A DNA stretch of 64,000 bases from Feifania hominis (GCF_014384765.1 NZ_JACRSP010000002.1:434001-498000), one strand, 5' to 3'. Shown: positions 8,915 to 17,003, counted from the first letter of the stretch. A program made the numbers and translations. The notes: generated by a model from the letters alone, not told the origin.

Positions 8915-8943
8915 ATTATAGCATAAAAAAACAGCATTGAAAA
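8915..8943 (-). promoter_or_regulatory. Sigma-A promoter of the catalytic hydrogenase operon
   Basis: On the minus strand: -35 TTTTCA (8938-8943), 17-bp spacer, -10 TATAAT (8915-8920) with an extended TGC before it. Transcription should start near 8908, 60 nt before hndA. The -35 lies inside the terminator hairpin of the upstream unit. Confidence 0.75.
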
Positions 8944-8952
8944 GCTGTTTTT
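8925..8952 (-). terminator. Terminator after the PHP gene
   Basis: AAAAACAGC / GCTGTTTTT stem (8927-8935 with 8944-8952), followed on the minus strand by a T-run. Separates the sensory unit from the catalytic hydrogenase unit. Confidence 0.75.
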
Positions 8953-8974
8953 CGAGCATTTTCGGCGGGATCTG

Positions 8975-9691
8975 TCAGCTTTTGAGCAGGTTTATGACAG
9001 CTCTTGCAGAAACTTCCGAAAGCTCCAGAAAATGGCCGGCCTCACGCATATCGCCGAGCGCATGCGCGTCGGAGCTGTGAAGCACCCGGTAGTCTCCCGG
9101 CAGCTCGGGGTGAAGAGAAAAGAAAGCCGCCTCGTCGGCATAGGGCGACAGCTCCACATTGCGAAAACCCATATCCGGCGTGAGAAAACCGAGTGCCGCC
9201 AGCACGCTGTAAGACGGCCGGTCAATGTGGGCCGCTACGGCGACGCCGCCGTAGCTCTCAAGCAGCGCTGCAATCTCGTAGACTCCGATCTGCGTCGCGG
9301 CGGTCAGCAGCGGTTCCATCTCCCCGATGATCTCGTCGCGCTCGTCGCAGATGAGCTGGCGGCCGAAGATCTCCGGCCGGTTTGCAACGGGCAGGCGTCT
9401 CGTGTCCACGAAGCGCTCAAATTCCTGCGCCGCCTCGAGCTCGGCAAAGAGGCATACGATGTGCACCTCCTCGGCACAGTTGAGCTCCATGCCCGGCAGC
9501 ACCAGCACACCGGCCTCACGCCCAGCGGCCATGGCCGCTGGGCAGTTTTTTGACGTGTTGTGATCGGTCAGGGCGATGACGTCGAGCCCCAGCAGCTTCG
9601 CCATGAACACCAGATCATGCGGGGTCATCTCCTGTTCGCCGCAGGGCGACAGGCAGCTGTGCAGATGCAGATCGTAGGCAAGCCGGCTCAT
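8975..9691 (-). CDS. PHP-domain metal-dependent phosphoesterase
   Basis: 238 residues covering a complete PHP domain with the metal ligands visible in order: 'DLHLHSCLS', 'ALTDHNT', 'GMELN', 'AHIDRPSYS', 'LHSSDAHAL'. PHP proteins of this stand-alone type hydrolyse phosphoesters of nucleotides or small molecules; the substrate is unknown. Its ATG overlaps the stop of the DRTGG gene by 4 bp. PHP genes recur beside HydS-type hydrogenases, suggesting a role in the signalling output of that module (inference). Confidence 0.88.
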   Translation of the reverse strand: MSRLAYDLHLHSCLSPCGEQEMTPHDLVFMAKLLGLDVIALTDHNTSKNCPAAMAAGREAGVLVLPGMELNCAEEVHIVCLFAELEAAQEFERFVDTRRLPVANRPEIFGRQLICDERDEIIGEMEPLLTAATQIGVYEIAALLESYGGVAVAAHIDRPSYSVLAALGFLTPDMGFRNVELSPYADEAAFFSLHPELPGDYRVLHSSDAHALGDMREAGHFLELSEVSARAVINLLKS

Positions 9692-10014
9692 AGCAGCCTC
9701 GACAGAGCCGCCGCCGTCTCATAGGTGCCAAGCTGCGTCGAGTAGAGAGCGACGCCCTGTTCGTCTGCCTTCTTCACGGTCTTCTCATCGGGCTCGACTC
9801 CCTCGGCGAGCACCACGCAGGCCACATCGGCCAGCGACGCCACCGCCACGATGTTCTCATTGGTCATGATGGTGATCCACATATCTCCGCCCTTTGCACG
9901 GCCCATAACCCAGGAGAGCAGGTCCCCCGCGTAACCTCCTGTGAGCTCACGGTCGGGCTGTTCGCCGGTCAGGCGCCTGAGCTTAAGCTCCTGCGCCGCT
10001 TGCCATACCGTCAT
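9688..10014 (-). CDS. DRTGG-domain protein (second copy)
   Basis: 108 residues resembling a lone DRTGG domain: 'ELTGGYAGDLLSWVM' corresponds to the motif region, followed by alternating strands and 'VASLADVACVVLAEG'. DRTGG domains also occur in CBS-domain regulators and phosphotransacetylases, and probably bind a small ligand. Overlaps both neighbours by 4 bp, so HydS-DRTGG-PHP are coupled. A homologue of different sequence lies at 12799-13149 at the head of the same operon. Confidence 0.78.
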   Translation of the reverse strand: MTVWQAAQELKLRRLTGEQPDRELTGGYAGDLLSWVMGRAKGGDMWITIMTNENIVAVASLADVACVVLAEGVEPDEKTVKKADEQGVALYSTQLGTYETAAALSRLL

Positions 10015-11330
10015 CTCTCTGACTCCTCCTCTTTCTCCGGCTGTTGGAGCGGCCCGTCCAGAAACAGTCCCGCCACCCTCTCGCGGAATTTGAAAACACA
10101 GTCGTCCATTGTGCCGTAGCCGCGCACGATGTCCTCCGCCTGCGCGCGGCAGGTAGGAGACCCGCAGGAGCCGCAGTCGAGCCCCGGCAGCAGCTTCTCA
10201 ATCCGGTCGATCTGCGCGAGCATGGACAGCGCCTGCGCGCGGTCGTCGCTAAGCTTCATCACGGGCTTGTAGTGCAGCTCGTCGGCCCAGTCGATGGCGC
10301 TGTCCCCCATCTTCTCGGGGTCGTATTTGTTGCGCGCCACCGGCAGATATTTACGCAGAAAGGAGATGCGCGTCTTTGCCACAAAGGGGTTTTCAATTGC
10401 CAATACGCCGCCGACGCAGCCGCCGGTGCAGGCGTTGAGCTCAATGAACTCGATGTCGGCGAGCTTGCCGTCCTCGAGCTCCTCGAGGACCTTGATGCAG
10501 TTCTCAATGCCGTCGGCGGCGAGGTATCGCTCACCGAGCAGCGCCGAGGCCTCGCCGCCTGAGCTCGCCCAGCCGATGCCCATGATTCCCGAGTGGGAGA
10601 GGGGCTGCGGACGCGTGATCTTCTTCATCTCGGGCAGCAGCCTCATGTAGATGTCGCTGATGGCGAACACCCCGTCGATGCCGCTCTCGGGCAGTACAAG
10701 CGGCGCATGGGCCGCCGCTACCTTTGACGGGCAGGGCGACAGGAAGAACACCCCGATCTCGCCCGGGTCAAGGCCCGTCTCCTCCACGGCGTTTCGCCGG
10801 GCAATGCGCGCGGCGAGCTCCGCCGGCGTCAGAATGGGCAGCACATGGCTGCACAGCTCCGGAAAGCGCACGCTGATGAGCTTGACAATGGTCGGACAGG
10901 CGGAGCTGACCACCGGCCGCTTGAGAGAGCGATCGGCCATGAGCTTGCGCGTGTAGTCCGACACGATCTCGGCCGCATGGGAGACCTCGAGCACATTGTC
11001 AAAGCCAATGCGGATCAGTCCGTTTAAGACATAGTCGATGTCATCCAGATTGTTGAACTGTCCGTAGAGCGAGGGTGCCGGCAGCGCCACACGGTAGCGA
11101 AAGCGGCCCATCATCTCGTCGAAGTCGTCGTAGACCGCTTTCTTCGCGTGGTGCGGACAGACCCGGATGCACTCGCCGCAGTCGATGCACAGCTCACGCA
11201 GAATGCGCGCCTTGCCCGCGCGCACGCGAATCGCCTCGGTCGGGCAGCGTTTGAGACAGTTGGTACAGCCCTTGCACTTATCCTTGTCAAGGGTGACCGA
11301 GTGGTAGATCAAATTCTCGTTCATATTCAT
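10011..11330 (-). CDS. HydS-like [4Fe-4S]/[FeFe]-hydrogenase-domain sensor protein
   Basis: About 439 residues from ATG 11330 (ATG 11324 equally possible; the open frame upstream only shadows the nucleoside hydrolase). N-terminal 2[4Fe-4S] ferredoxin ('CKGCTNCLKRCP', 'CIDCGECIRVCPHH'), then a hydrogenase large-subunit domain in which the H-cluster cysteines are kept but the surroundings are altered: 'SSACPTIVKL', 'LSPCPSKVA', 'ELNACTGGCVGG'. At the C-terminus 'LDCGSCGSPTCRAQAEDI' adds one more [4Fe-4S] motif. This domain set matches sensory (HydS/group C-D) [FeFe] hydrogenases, thought to sense H2 rather than turn it over. It lacks the PAS domain of some HydS proteins, so output probably goes through the neighbouring ATPase/DRTGG/PHP proteins. 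Confidence 0.85.
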   Translation of the reverse strand: MNMNENLIYHSVTLDKDKCKGCTNCLKRCPTEAIRVRAGKARILRELCIDCGECIRVCPHHAKKAVYDDFDEMMGRFRYRVALPAPSLYGQFNNLDDIDYVLNGLIRIGFDNVLEVSHAAEIVSDYTRKLMADRSLKRPVVSSACPTIVKLISVRFPELCSHVLPILTPAELAARIARRNAVEETGLDPGEIGVFFLSPCPSKVAAAHAPLVLPESGIDGVFAISDIYMRLLPEMKKITRPQPLSHSGIMGIGWASSGGEASALLGERYLAADGIENCIKVLEELEDGKLADIEFIELNACTGGCVGGVLAIENPFVAKTRISFLRKYLPVARNKYDPEKMGDSAIDWADELHYKPVMKLSDDRAQALSMLAQIDRIEKLLPGLDCGSCGSPTCRAQAEDIVRGYGTMDDCVFKFRERVAGLFLDGPLQQPEKEEESER

Positions 11331-11382
11331 CCCCATCCCGGCCGGCGGACCGGCTGCCGGTCTGCCGGGCATTTTTCCGTCC

Positions 11383-12330
11383 TCAGCCGTAGAGTCGAAT
11401 GCACTCCTCCACGATATCCCAGAAGCGCGCGGCGTCGAGTGTGACGCCGACGCGCGCGTTGTGCGCACGGTCCGAGCGGTTGTAGAAATCGCAGCTGGTT
11501 CGGCCGTAGCAGCTCTCGCTGCGAATTTCAATCTCGGCGTACATGCTCTTGAGCTCCATACAGCCCGGGTCGATCAGATAGGCGATGCAGTTCGGGTCGT
11601 GCAGCGGGCCGCCCGCAAGGCCGAACTGCTCCCGGTTCGTCTGCGAAAAAAAGCGCATCAGGTCGCAGAACAGCCGCGAGGCCCTGTTGTCGATGCGCGC
11701 CATGCGCTCGATGATCTCTGGCGTGCACTGCGCCTGGTGAGTCAGATCGAGCCCGATCATCACAACCGGCCGCCCGCAGGTGAACACCACATAGGCCGCC
11801 TCCGCGTCGCAGTGGATGTTGAACTCCGCCGCAGGGGTGATGTTCCCAAGACCCACAGCGCCGCCCATGAGCACGATCTCACGGATCTTCGGCAGAATGC
11901 GCGGCTCACGGCGCATGGCCATGGCGATGTTGGTCAGCGGCCCCGTCGGAACCAGCGTGATCTCATCGTCCCCGTGGGCGAGCAGCGTCTCGATGATGAA
12001 ATCCACCGCGTGGCGGCTGTCTTTGCTCCGTGTCAAAGGTTCAAAGACGGGGCCGTCGAGACCGGTCGCGCCATGGATGTCACCGGCGACGACCGCGGGC
12101 GGGCGCACAAGCGGCGTACCCATGCCCTCGCAGACCGGCACATCGACGCCGAGATACTGACAGAGATTCAGAGCGTTTCGGGTGGTCTTCTCCAGCGTCT
12201 GGTTGCCGCGCACTGTCGTGACGCCGAGCAGCTCCAACTTCGGGTGGCGCGCCGCCATCATCAGGGCGACCGCGTCATCGTGACCCGGATCACAGTCCAA
12301 AATAATCTTTCTTCTCCCATTGTCGGCCAT
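11383..12330 (-). CDS. Inosine/uridine-preferring nucleoside N-ribohydrolase
   Basis: 315 residues from ATG 12330 (behind AAAGAGAGG; ATG 12351 is an alternative). The N-terminal 'ILDCDPGHDDAVALMMA' is the calcium-binding DxDPxxDD motif of the IUNH family; 'VPTGPLTNIAMAM', 'EIVLMGGAV' and 'EFNIHCDAEAA' continue the family pattern, with a C-terminal 'HDPNCIAYL' His-Asp. It splits ribonucleosides into base and ribose. It sits inside the hydrogenase-sensor operon, 34 bp after the ATPase-domain gene and 52 bp before HydS, an unusual companion whose link to H2 sensing is unknown. Confidence 0.92.
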   Translation of the reverse strand: MADNGRRKIILDCDPGHDDAVALMMAARHPKLELLGVTTVRGNQTLEKTTRNALNLCQYLGVDVPVCEGMGTPLVRPPAVVAGDIHGATGLDGPVFEPLTRSKDSRHAVDFIIETLLAHGDDEITLVPTGPLTNIAMAMRREPRILPKIREIVLMGGAVGLGNITPAAEFNIHCDAEAAYVVFTCGRPVVMIGLDLTHQAQCTPEIIERMARIDNRASRLFCDLMRFFSQTNREQFGLAGGPLHDPNCIAYLIDPGCMELKSMYAEIEIRSESCYGRTSCDFYNRSDRAHNARVGVTLDAARFWDIVEECIRLYG

Positions 12331-12364
12331 CGCTGTGCCTCTCTTTCCCATTACGCGTTTCACC

Positions 12365-12802
12365 TTAAACGGCAGGATCCAAATCAACCCAAAACGTGAC
12401 GGTCGTGCCCTCGCCGAGAACGGTGTCGATTTTGATGCCGTCGGTGTATTTCTTCATGTTCGGCAGCCCCATACCGGCGCCGAAACCGAGCGCGCGGATG
12501 TTGTCCGGCGCGGTGGAGTAGCCCTCCTGCATGGCGAGATCCACATCGGGAATCCCCGGGCCACGATCTGCGAGCACCACCGTGACACGGCTGTCGGTGA
12601 CCTCCACGTCAGCAGTGCCTCCCTGGGCGTGGATGACCATGTTGATCTCCCCCTCGTACATCGCGATGGAGAGTCGGCGCACCACATCGCTGGGGAAGCC
12701 GGCCATCTTGAGGTTTTTCTTGACGTCGCTTGTCGCCTCGCCAGCAGAGGTGAAGTTGTCCCCGTCGACGACATAGTGCAATCGGATTACACTTTCGCTC
12801 AA
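12365..12802 (-). CDS. HATPase_c/anti-sigma-factor-like ATP-binding protein
   Basis: 145 residues from TTG 12802, chosen because GGAGAGGTGGG lies 7 nt upstream and the TTG overlaps the TGA of the preceding gene; the ATG-started longer frame would sit inside that gene. It is a single GHKL ATPase domain of the RsbW type: 'SIAMYEGEINMVIHA' (N-box), 'LADRGPGIPDVDLAM' (G1), 'GFGAGMGLPNMKKY' (G2). A different, unrelated-looking ATPase-domain protein occurs in the catalytic operon. Likely a protein kinase or anti-factor in H2/redox signalling (inference). Confidence 0.82.
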   Translation of the reverse strand: MSESVIRLHYVVDGDNFTSAGEATSDVKKNLKMAGFPSDVVRRLSIAMYEGEINMVIHAQGGTADVEVTDSRVTVVLADRGPGIPDVDLAMQEGYSTAPDNIRALGFGAGMGLPNMKKYTDGIKIDTVLGEGTTVTFWVDLDPAV

Positions 12803-13149
12803 CAGTATCCCACCTCTCCAAGTCCCTTGGAGTAGAGCAGGCCGCATGCGCCGTACATCCGGTATTCCGTCGTCAGGACGATAATGCCGTATTCGCGCGC
12901 AAGCTCCACAATCGCCTCGTCCGGCTTCTTGCCTCTGACGAAAACGATGCAGGTCATGTCCATCATCTCAGCGGTGCGTACCACCTGCGGGTTCATCAGC
13001 CCCGTCAGCAGCACCGCCTGATCCTTGACATAGGCGAGCACATCGCTCATCATGTCGCTGCCGCAGGCCGAGTGGACGTCCATGTCGAGACGGTCTTCAC
13101 AGCAGAGCACCTCGGCATTTAAAATTTTTGCAATCTCACGAACTGTCAT
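12799..13149 (-). CDS. DRTGG-domain protein (first copy)
   Basis: 116 residues with a lone DRTGG-like fold: 'VREIAKILNAEVLCCEDRLD', a central 'CGSDMMSDVLAYVKD' and 'VVRTAEMMDMTCIVFVRG'. First gene of the hydrogenase-sensor operon, ATG 13149 behind GGAGGAAACAT. In other Clostridia the same domain sits beside HATPase and HydS genes. Probably a ligand-binding or protein-interaction module; ligand unknown. Confidence 0.78.
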   Translation of the reverse strand: MTVREIAKILNAEVLCCEDRLDMDVHSACGSDMMSDVLAYVKDQAVLLTGLMNPQVVRTAEMMDMTCIVFVRGKKPDEAIVELAREYGIIVLTTEYRMYGACGLLYSKGLGEVGYC

Positions 13150-13215
13150 ATGTTTCCTCCATTCTTATGGTGCGGGGCGTTGCCGGACTGTTTTTCGTCA
13201 AATTACCTATTTTTC

Positions 13216-13244
13216 ATTATATATTTAAGCGTTCCTTATGTAAA
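13216..13244 (-). promoter_or_regulatory. Sigma-A promoter of the hydrogenase-sensor operon
   Basis: On the minus strand: -35 TTTACA (13239-13244), 17-bp spacer, perfect -10 TATAAT (13216-13221). Gives a leader of about 60 nt before the first DRTGG gene. Confidence 0.8.
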
Positions 13245-13278
13245 GTGGTGGAACTTCCCCGGCAGAGCCATTTTTCCT

Positions 13279-13307
13279 TTGTATTCGACGCTTTCGTGTG
13301 CTAAACT
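13279..13307 (+). promoter_or_regulatory. Probable sigma-A promoter of serC-serA
   Basis: -35 TTGTAT (13279-13284), 17-bp spacer, extended -10 TGCTAAACT with hexamer at 13302-13307. The roughly 75-nt leader can form a stem CCCCGTA (13319-13325) with TACGGGG (13356-13362) before the ribosome binding site at 13376. Confidence 0.6.
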
Positions 13308-13388
13308 GTAAAGCAAATCCCCGTATTGTCCGTCGTTCGTGAGCGGATGTCCGTGTACGGGGGTCAAATAACACTGGGAGGTCATCGT

Positions 13389-14477
13389 ATGAACAGAGTC
13401 TACAACTTTTCTTCCGGCCCCTCCGTTCTGCCGCTCAAAGTTCTTGAGAGAGCACAGGCGGAATTTCTCGACTATGGGAATTCGGGCATGTCCGTGATGG
13501 AGATGAGTCATCGATCTCCCGGTTTCGATGAGATTATCTGTGCCGCCGAGCAGCTGCTGCGCGAGTTGATGGGGATTCCCGACAACTACCGCGTCCTCTT
13601 TTTGCAGGGCGGCGCTTCCACCCAGTTTGCCGCCATTCCGCTGAACTTTCTCACAGGCTCCAAAAAGGCGCAGTTTGTGCTGACCGGCCTGTGGGCGAAA
13701 AAGGCTCACGCCGAGAGCGCGAAGTACGGCGACTGCGAGGTCGTCGCCTCGTCGGCTGACAAGACCTTTTCCTACATCCCGGCAGTCGGCCCCGACATGG
13801 TGAAACCCGACAGCGATTACTTCTACATCTGCCACAACAACACCATCTACGGCACCACCTGGCACACGCTGCCCGAGACGGGCGATGTGCCGCTGTTCGC
13901 CGACGTGTCGTCCTCCATCCTGTCCGAGCGCATGGATGTCAGCCGGTTTGGTCTTCTCTTTGCCGGCGCCCAGAAGAACATGGGGCCGGCGGGACTCACC
14001 GTCGTCATCGTGCGCGACGATCTGCTCGGGCACAAGATGGACATCTGCCCGACCATGCTCGACTACAAACTTCAGGCCGACAACCGCTCACTCTACAACA
14101 CGCCCCCGACCTATTCGATCTACATCTGCCGGCTCGTACTTGAGTGGCTCAAGTCCATCGGCGGCATCGAGGCCATCGAACAGACAAACCGCAAAAAGGC
14201 CGCTCTTCTCTATGACTATCTCGACTCGTCTAAGCTCTTCCGCGGCACAGTGGCCGAGCAGGACCGCTCGATCATGAACATCCCCTTTGTGACCGGGGAC
14301 GAAGAGCTCGACCGCACCTTTGTCAGCGGCGCGAAAGCCGCGGGGCTTGTCAATCTCGCCGGCCACCGGACGGTCGGCGGCATGCGCGCGTCGATCTACA
14401 ACGCCATGCCGGTGGAGGGCGTCGAGGCCCTGATTCAATTTATGTACAAGTTCGAGAAAGAATACCACAAATCCTGA
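13389..14477 (+). CDS. serC: Phosphoserine aminotransferase
   Basis: 362 residues, normal length. Starts at ATG 13389 behind GGGAGG; 'MNRVYNFSSGPSVLPLKVL' is the typical SerC N-terminus. 'LQGGASTQFAAIP' is the phosphate-cup region and 'FAGAQKNMGPAGLTVV' holds the PLP lysine. Converts 3-phosphohydroxypyruvate and glutamate to phosphoserine in serine synthesis. Followed 17 bp later by serA, so the two pathway steps are co-transcribed. serB is not in the window. Confidence 0.96.
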   Translation: MNRVYNFSSGPSVLPLKVLERAQAEFLDYGNSGMSVMEMSHRSPGFDEIICAAEQLLRELMGIPDNYRVLFLQGGASTQFAAIPLNFLTGSKKAQFVLTGLWAKKAHAESAKYGDCEVVASSADKTFSYIPAVGPDMVKPDSDYFYICHNNTIYGTTWHTLPETGDVPLFADVSSSILSERMDVSRFGLLFAGAQKNMGPAGLTVVIVRDDLLGHKMDICPTMLDYKLQADNRSLYNTPPTYSIYICRLVLEWLKSIGGIEAIEQTNRKKAALLYDYLDSSKLFRGTVAEQDRSIMNIPFVTGDEELDRTFVSGAKAAGLVNLAGHRTVGGMRASIYNAMPVEGVEALIQFMYKFEKEYHKS

Positions 14478-14494
14478 GTCTGTGAGGCGATAGC

Positions 14495-15655
14495 ATGTAT
14501 CAAGTCAAACTGATCAACAAGATCGCACCCTGCGGTCTTGACAAGCTCGACCGAACCAAATATGTCTGCGCCGAGGAGGTCGAGCACCCCGACGCCCTGC
14601 TCGTGCGCTCGACGTCGCTGCACGAGATAGAATTCGACTCCTCTCTGCTCGCCATTGCGCGCGCCGGCATCGGCGTCAACAACATTCCCCTCGAGCGGTG
14701 CAGCGAGGCGGGCATCGCGGTCTTCAACACCCCCGGCGCAAACGCCAACGCCGTCAAGGAGCTGGCGCTCTGCGCTCTGTTTCTCGCCTCGCGGAAAATA
14801 TCCGACGGCATCGTCTGGGCAAAGTCCCTCGCCGGGCAGGCCGAGGTTGAAAAGCTCGTGGAAAAGGGGAAAGGCCAGTTTGTCGGGCCTGAGATTGCCG
14901 GCAAGAAGCTTGGCGTCATCGGCCTCGGGGCCATCGGCGTCATGGTGTGCAACACCGCGCACCACCTCGACATGGAAGTCCTCGGCTACGATCCCTACAT
15001 CTCGGTCGATTCGGCCTGGAAGCTCTCGCGCTTCGTCGACAAGGCCGCCGACCTCAACACCATTTTCACCGAGTGCGACTACATCTCCATCCATGTGCCC
15101 CTGACCAAGGAGACGCGCGGCATGCTCGACCGCGAGGCGTTTGCCAAGATGAAGAAAAACGTCCGCATCATCAATCTCGCCCGCGGAGAACTGGTCAACA
15201 ACGCCGATCTCGCCGAGGCTCTTGAAAGCGGCGAGGTGGCCTGTTATGTCACCGACTTCCCGTCGGAGGAGGTCCTCGGCATGAAAAACGTGGTCGCGAT
15301 TCCCCATCTCGGCGCCTCCACCCCGGAGTCGGAGGACAACTGCGCGGTCTTTGCCGCGCGCGAGCTGCGCGAATACCTCGAAAACGGAAACATTGTAAAC
15401 TCCGTCAATCTGCCGAATCTCGAGGTGCCCCGCAGCGCCCACACCCGCATCTGCATCATCAACCGCAACATTCCGAATATGCTCCAGAGCATCACCGCCG
15501 CGGTTGCAGGCGTGAATCTCAACATTGAGAATCTCTACAACAAGTCGCGCGGCGACTACGCCTACACCATTGTCGAAATCGACGGGCCGGTCGCCGATTC
15601 CGTCGTCAAGGCCATCGGCGATGTCGACGGCGTCATACGCGTACGCGTGCTCTAA
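14495..15655 (+). CDS. serA: D-3-phosphoglycerate dehydrogenase
   Basis: 386 residues: D-2-hydroxyacid dehydrogenase core with Rossmann motif 'GVIGLGAIGVMV', catalytic Arg in 'NLARGELVNNADL' and His in 'IPHLGASTPESEDN', followed by a C-terminal ACT domain ('RICIINRNIPNMLQSI'). This is the short SerA form without the extra intervening domain. First step of serine synthesis; the ACT domain suggests serine feedback. Second gene of serC-serA; a strong terminator follows. Confidence 0.95.
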   Translation: MYQVKLINKIAPCGLDKLDRTKYVCAEEVEHPDALLVRSTSLHEIEFDSSLLAIARAGIGVNNIPLERCSEAGIAVFNTPGANANAVKELALCALFLASRKISDGIVWAKSLAGQAEVEKLVEKGKGQFVGPEIAGKKLGVIGLGAIGVMVCNTAHHLDMEVLGYDPYISVDSAWKLSRFVDKAADLNTIFTECDYISIHVPLTKETRGMLDREAFAKMKKNVRIINLARGELVNNADLAEALESGEVACYVTDFPSEEVLGMKNVVAIPHLGASTPESEDNCAVFAARELREYLENGNIVNSVNLPNLEVPRSAHTRICIINRNIPNMLQSITAAVAGVNLNIENLYNKSRGDYAYTIVEIDGPVADSVVKAIGDVDGVIRVRVL

Positions 15656-15660
15656 AACAC

Positions 15661-15699
15661 AAAAGGGGCCTCATTCCATGGAATGAGGCCCCTTTTTTT
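15661..15699. terminator. Terminator after serA
   Basis: Perfect 13-bp inverted repeat (15665-15692) followed by seven Ts; A-run on the other side makes it usable by the convergent kinase gene. Confidence 0.92.
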
Positions 15700-15785
15700 A
15701 TAATGTGGGCCGTGAGTTTGATAAAATACTGCTTTCTACGGAGAAGACACTCTCTGTAGCCGGCCCGTTTCGTCTGCAGCCATTG

Positions 15786-17003
15786 TCATTTCTCCGGGAG
15801 GAAAAAGTGAAATTGAAATACCCCCACATCGGCCTGAAAGCGGTAGATCGCGTCGTATTGCTCCAGAACGGAGACAATGCTGCGGATTCCATAGCCGTGA
15901 CCCGGGCTCCTGGAAACGGGCAGGTCGCCGCTGCTGTCAAATTCGACGCTTCCCTCCGGGTAGGTGTTGAGTATCTCAAGAAAATACTGCCCGTGGATAT
16001 CGCCGCTCCAGATACGCAGAAACCGGCGTTCATCCGGCCCCTGTGCCTCCACTGCAGCCGCCGCGTTCTCAAGCGCATTGAGCAGAATCAGCGACAGGTC
16101 CTGCGGGTCCATTCCCTCGGGCGCGTTCATGTGTACCTCCACGGGAATATTGTTGTTCTGCGCACGTCTGACGTAGCGGGTGAGAATGGAATCCAGACTG
16201 GTTACGCCGGTATAGCTCTGAAGATTCGTATACGAGGATGTCTGTTCGAGCTGATCGAACAGCTTTTTTACCACCGCATCGATCTCCTCGAGATCTCTGC
16301 GTTCCACACCCTGGCGAACCTGCCAGGCAAAGTGGCGCAGATCATGGCGAATCATCATGATGTGCTCCTGCGCCTGTTGGGCCTGTTCGAGCTGACTCGC
16401 CATGAGTACAAGCTGACTTCTCTGTGTTCTCACCCGCTCCTGTGTGGCGTAGAATCCGTGGTACAGCATCCGGTTGCAGATGATGATGATGGTCCAGCTG
16501 ATAAACAGTAAAATGGCGTTGTTGATGATCTCGCTAAATAATACTTCCTGATTTGGTGCCAGATGCACCACAGCCAGCACAAAAAAAATGTATGCCACAG
16601 TATTCAAGGCACAGTGAAAGCTCGTTTGCAGGCGGACCCCTGCCGACAGTATCACCAGCATTTGGGCAAAGACATAGGGGGAGTTTCCCGCATGCAGCTC
16701 TCTTGCTGTGAGCAGACAGGCCCAGAGCAGCAGCGCGCTCAATGTCACAATCCGAATCCAGCTGATAAGATCGCGGTTGCGCCTCAGACGCCGATCGAGC
16801 AGATAGGCTGCCGCAGCGATCAGGCCGGCACTGAGAAAAAACCAGAAGTACTCCACTTTAAATGTGGGATACTGCGGAAGACATGACAGGATATAGAGCA
16901 GCAGCATCCCCCACTCAATCGCACCGATGACCAGGCAGCAGATGGGGAAAGATGCGTCGTTCCAGTCACGCTGCTGCTGGTAAAACTCTCCGGTTAATTT
17001 CAA
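15786..17003 (-). CDS. Membrane GHKL-type sensor histidine kinase (AgrC/NatK-like), orphan
   Basis: 405 residues from TTG 17003, which has GGGGGAGG 7 nt upstream; a promoter occupies the longer upstream frame, supporting this start. About six hydrophobic segments in residues 20-190, then a coiled dimerisation stretch, H-box 'MIRHDLRHFAWQ', N-box 'LILLNALENAAAAV' and G-box 'GHGYGIRSIVSV'. Such GHKL kinases usually pair with LytTR response regulators; none is adjacent, so this is an orphan. The signal sensed is unknown, peptide sensing being the common role of this subfamily. Confidence 0.87.
   Translation of the reverse strand: MKLTGEFYQQQRDWNDASFPICCLVIGAIEWGMLLLYILSCLPQYPTFKVEYFWFFLSAGLIAAAAYLLDRRLRRNRDLISWIRIVTLSALLLWACLLTARELHAGNSPYVFAQMLVILSAGVRLQTSFHCALNTVAYIFFVLAVVHLAPNQEVLFSEIINNAILLFISWTIIIICNRMLYHGFYATQERVRTQRSQLVLMASQLEQAQQAQEHIMMIRHDLRHFAWQVRQGVERRDLEEIDAVVKKLFDQLEQTSSYTNLQSYTGVTSLDSILTRYVRRAQNNNIPVEVHMNAPEGMDPQDLSLILLNALENAAAAVEAQGPDERRFLRIWSGDIHGQYFLEILNTYPEGSVEFDSSGDLPVSRSPGHGYGIRSIVSVLEQYDAIYRFQADVGVFQFHFFLPEK

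Noticed and set aside
3847..13149. A mobile island or phage carrying the hydrogenases
   Set aside because: No integrase, attachment-site repeats, transposase or obvious base-composition shift; the genes look native.
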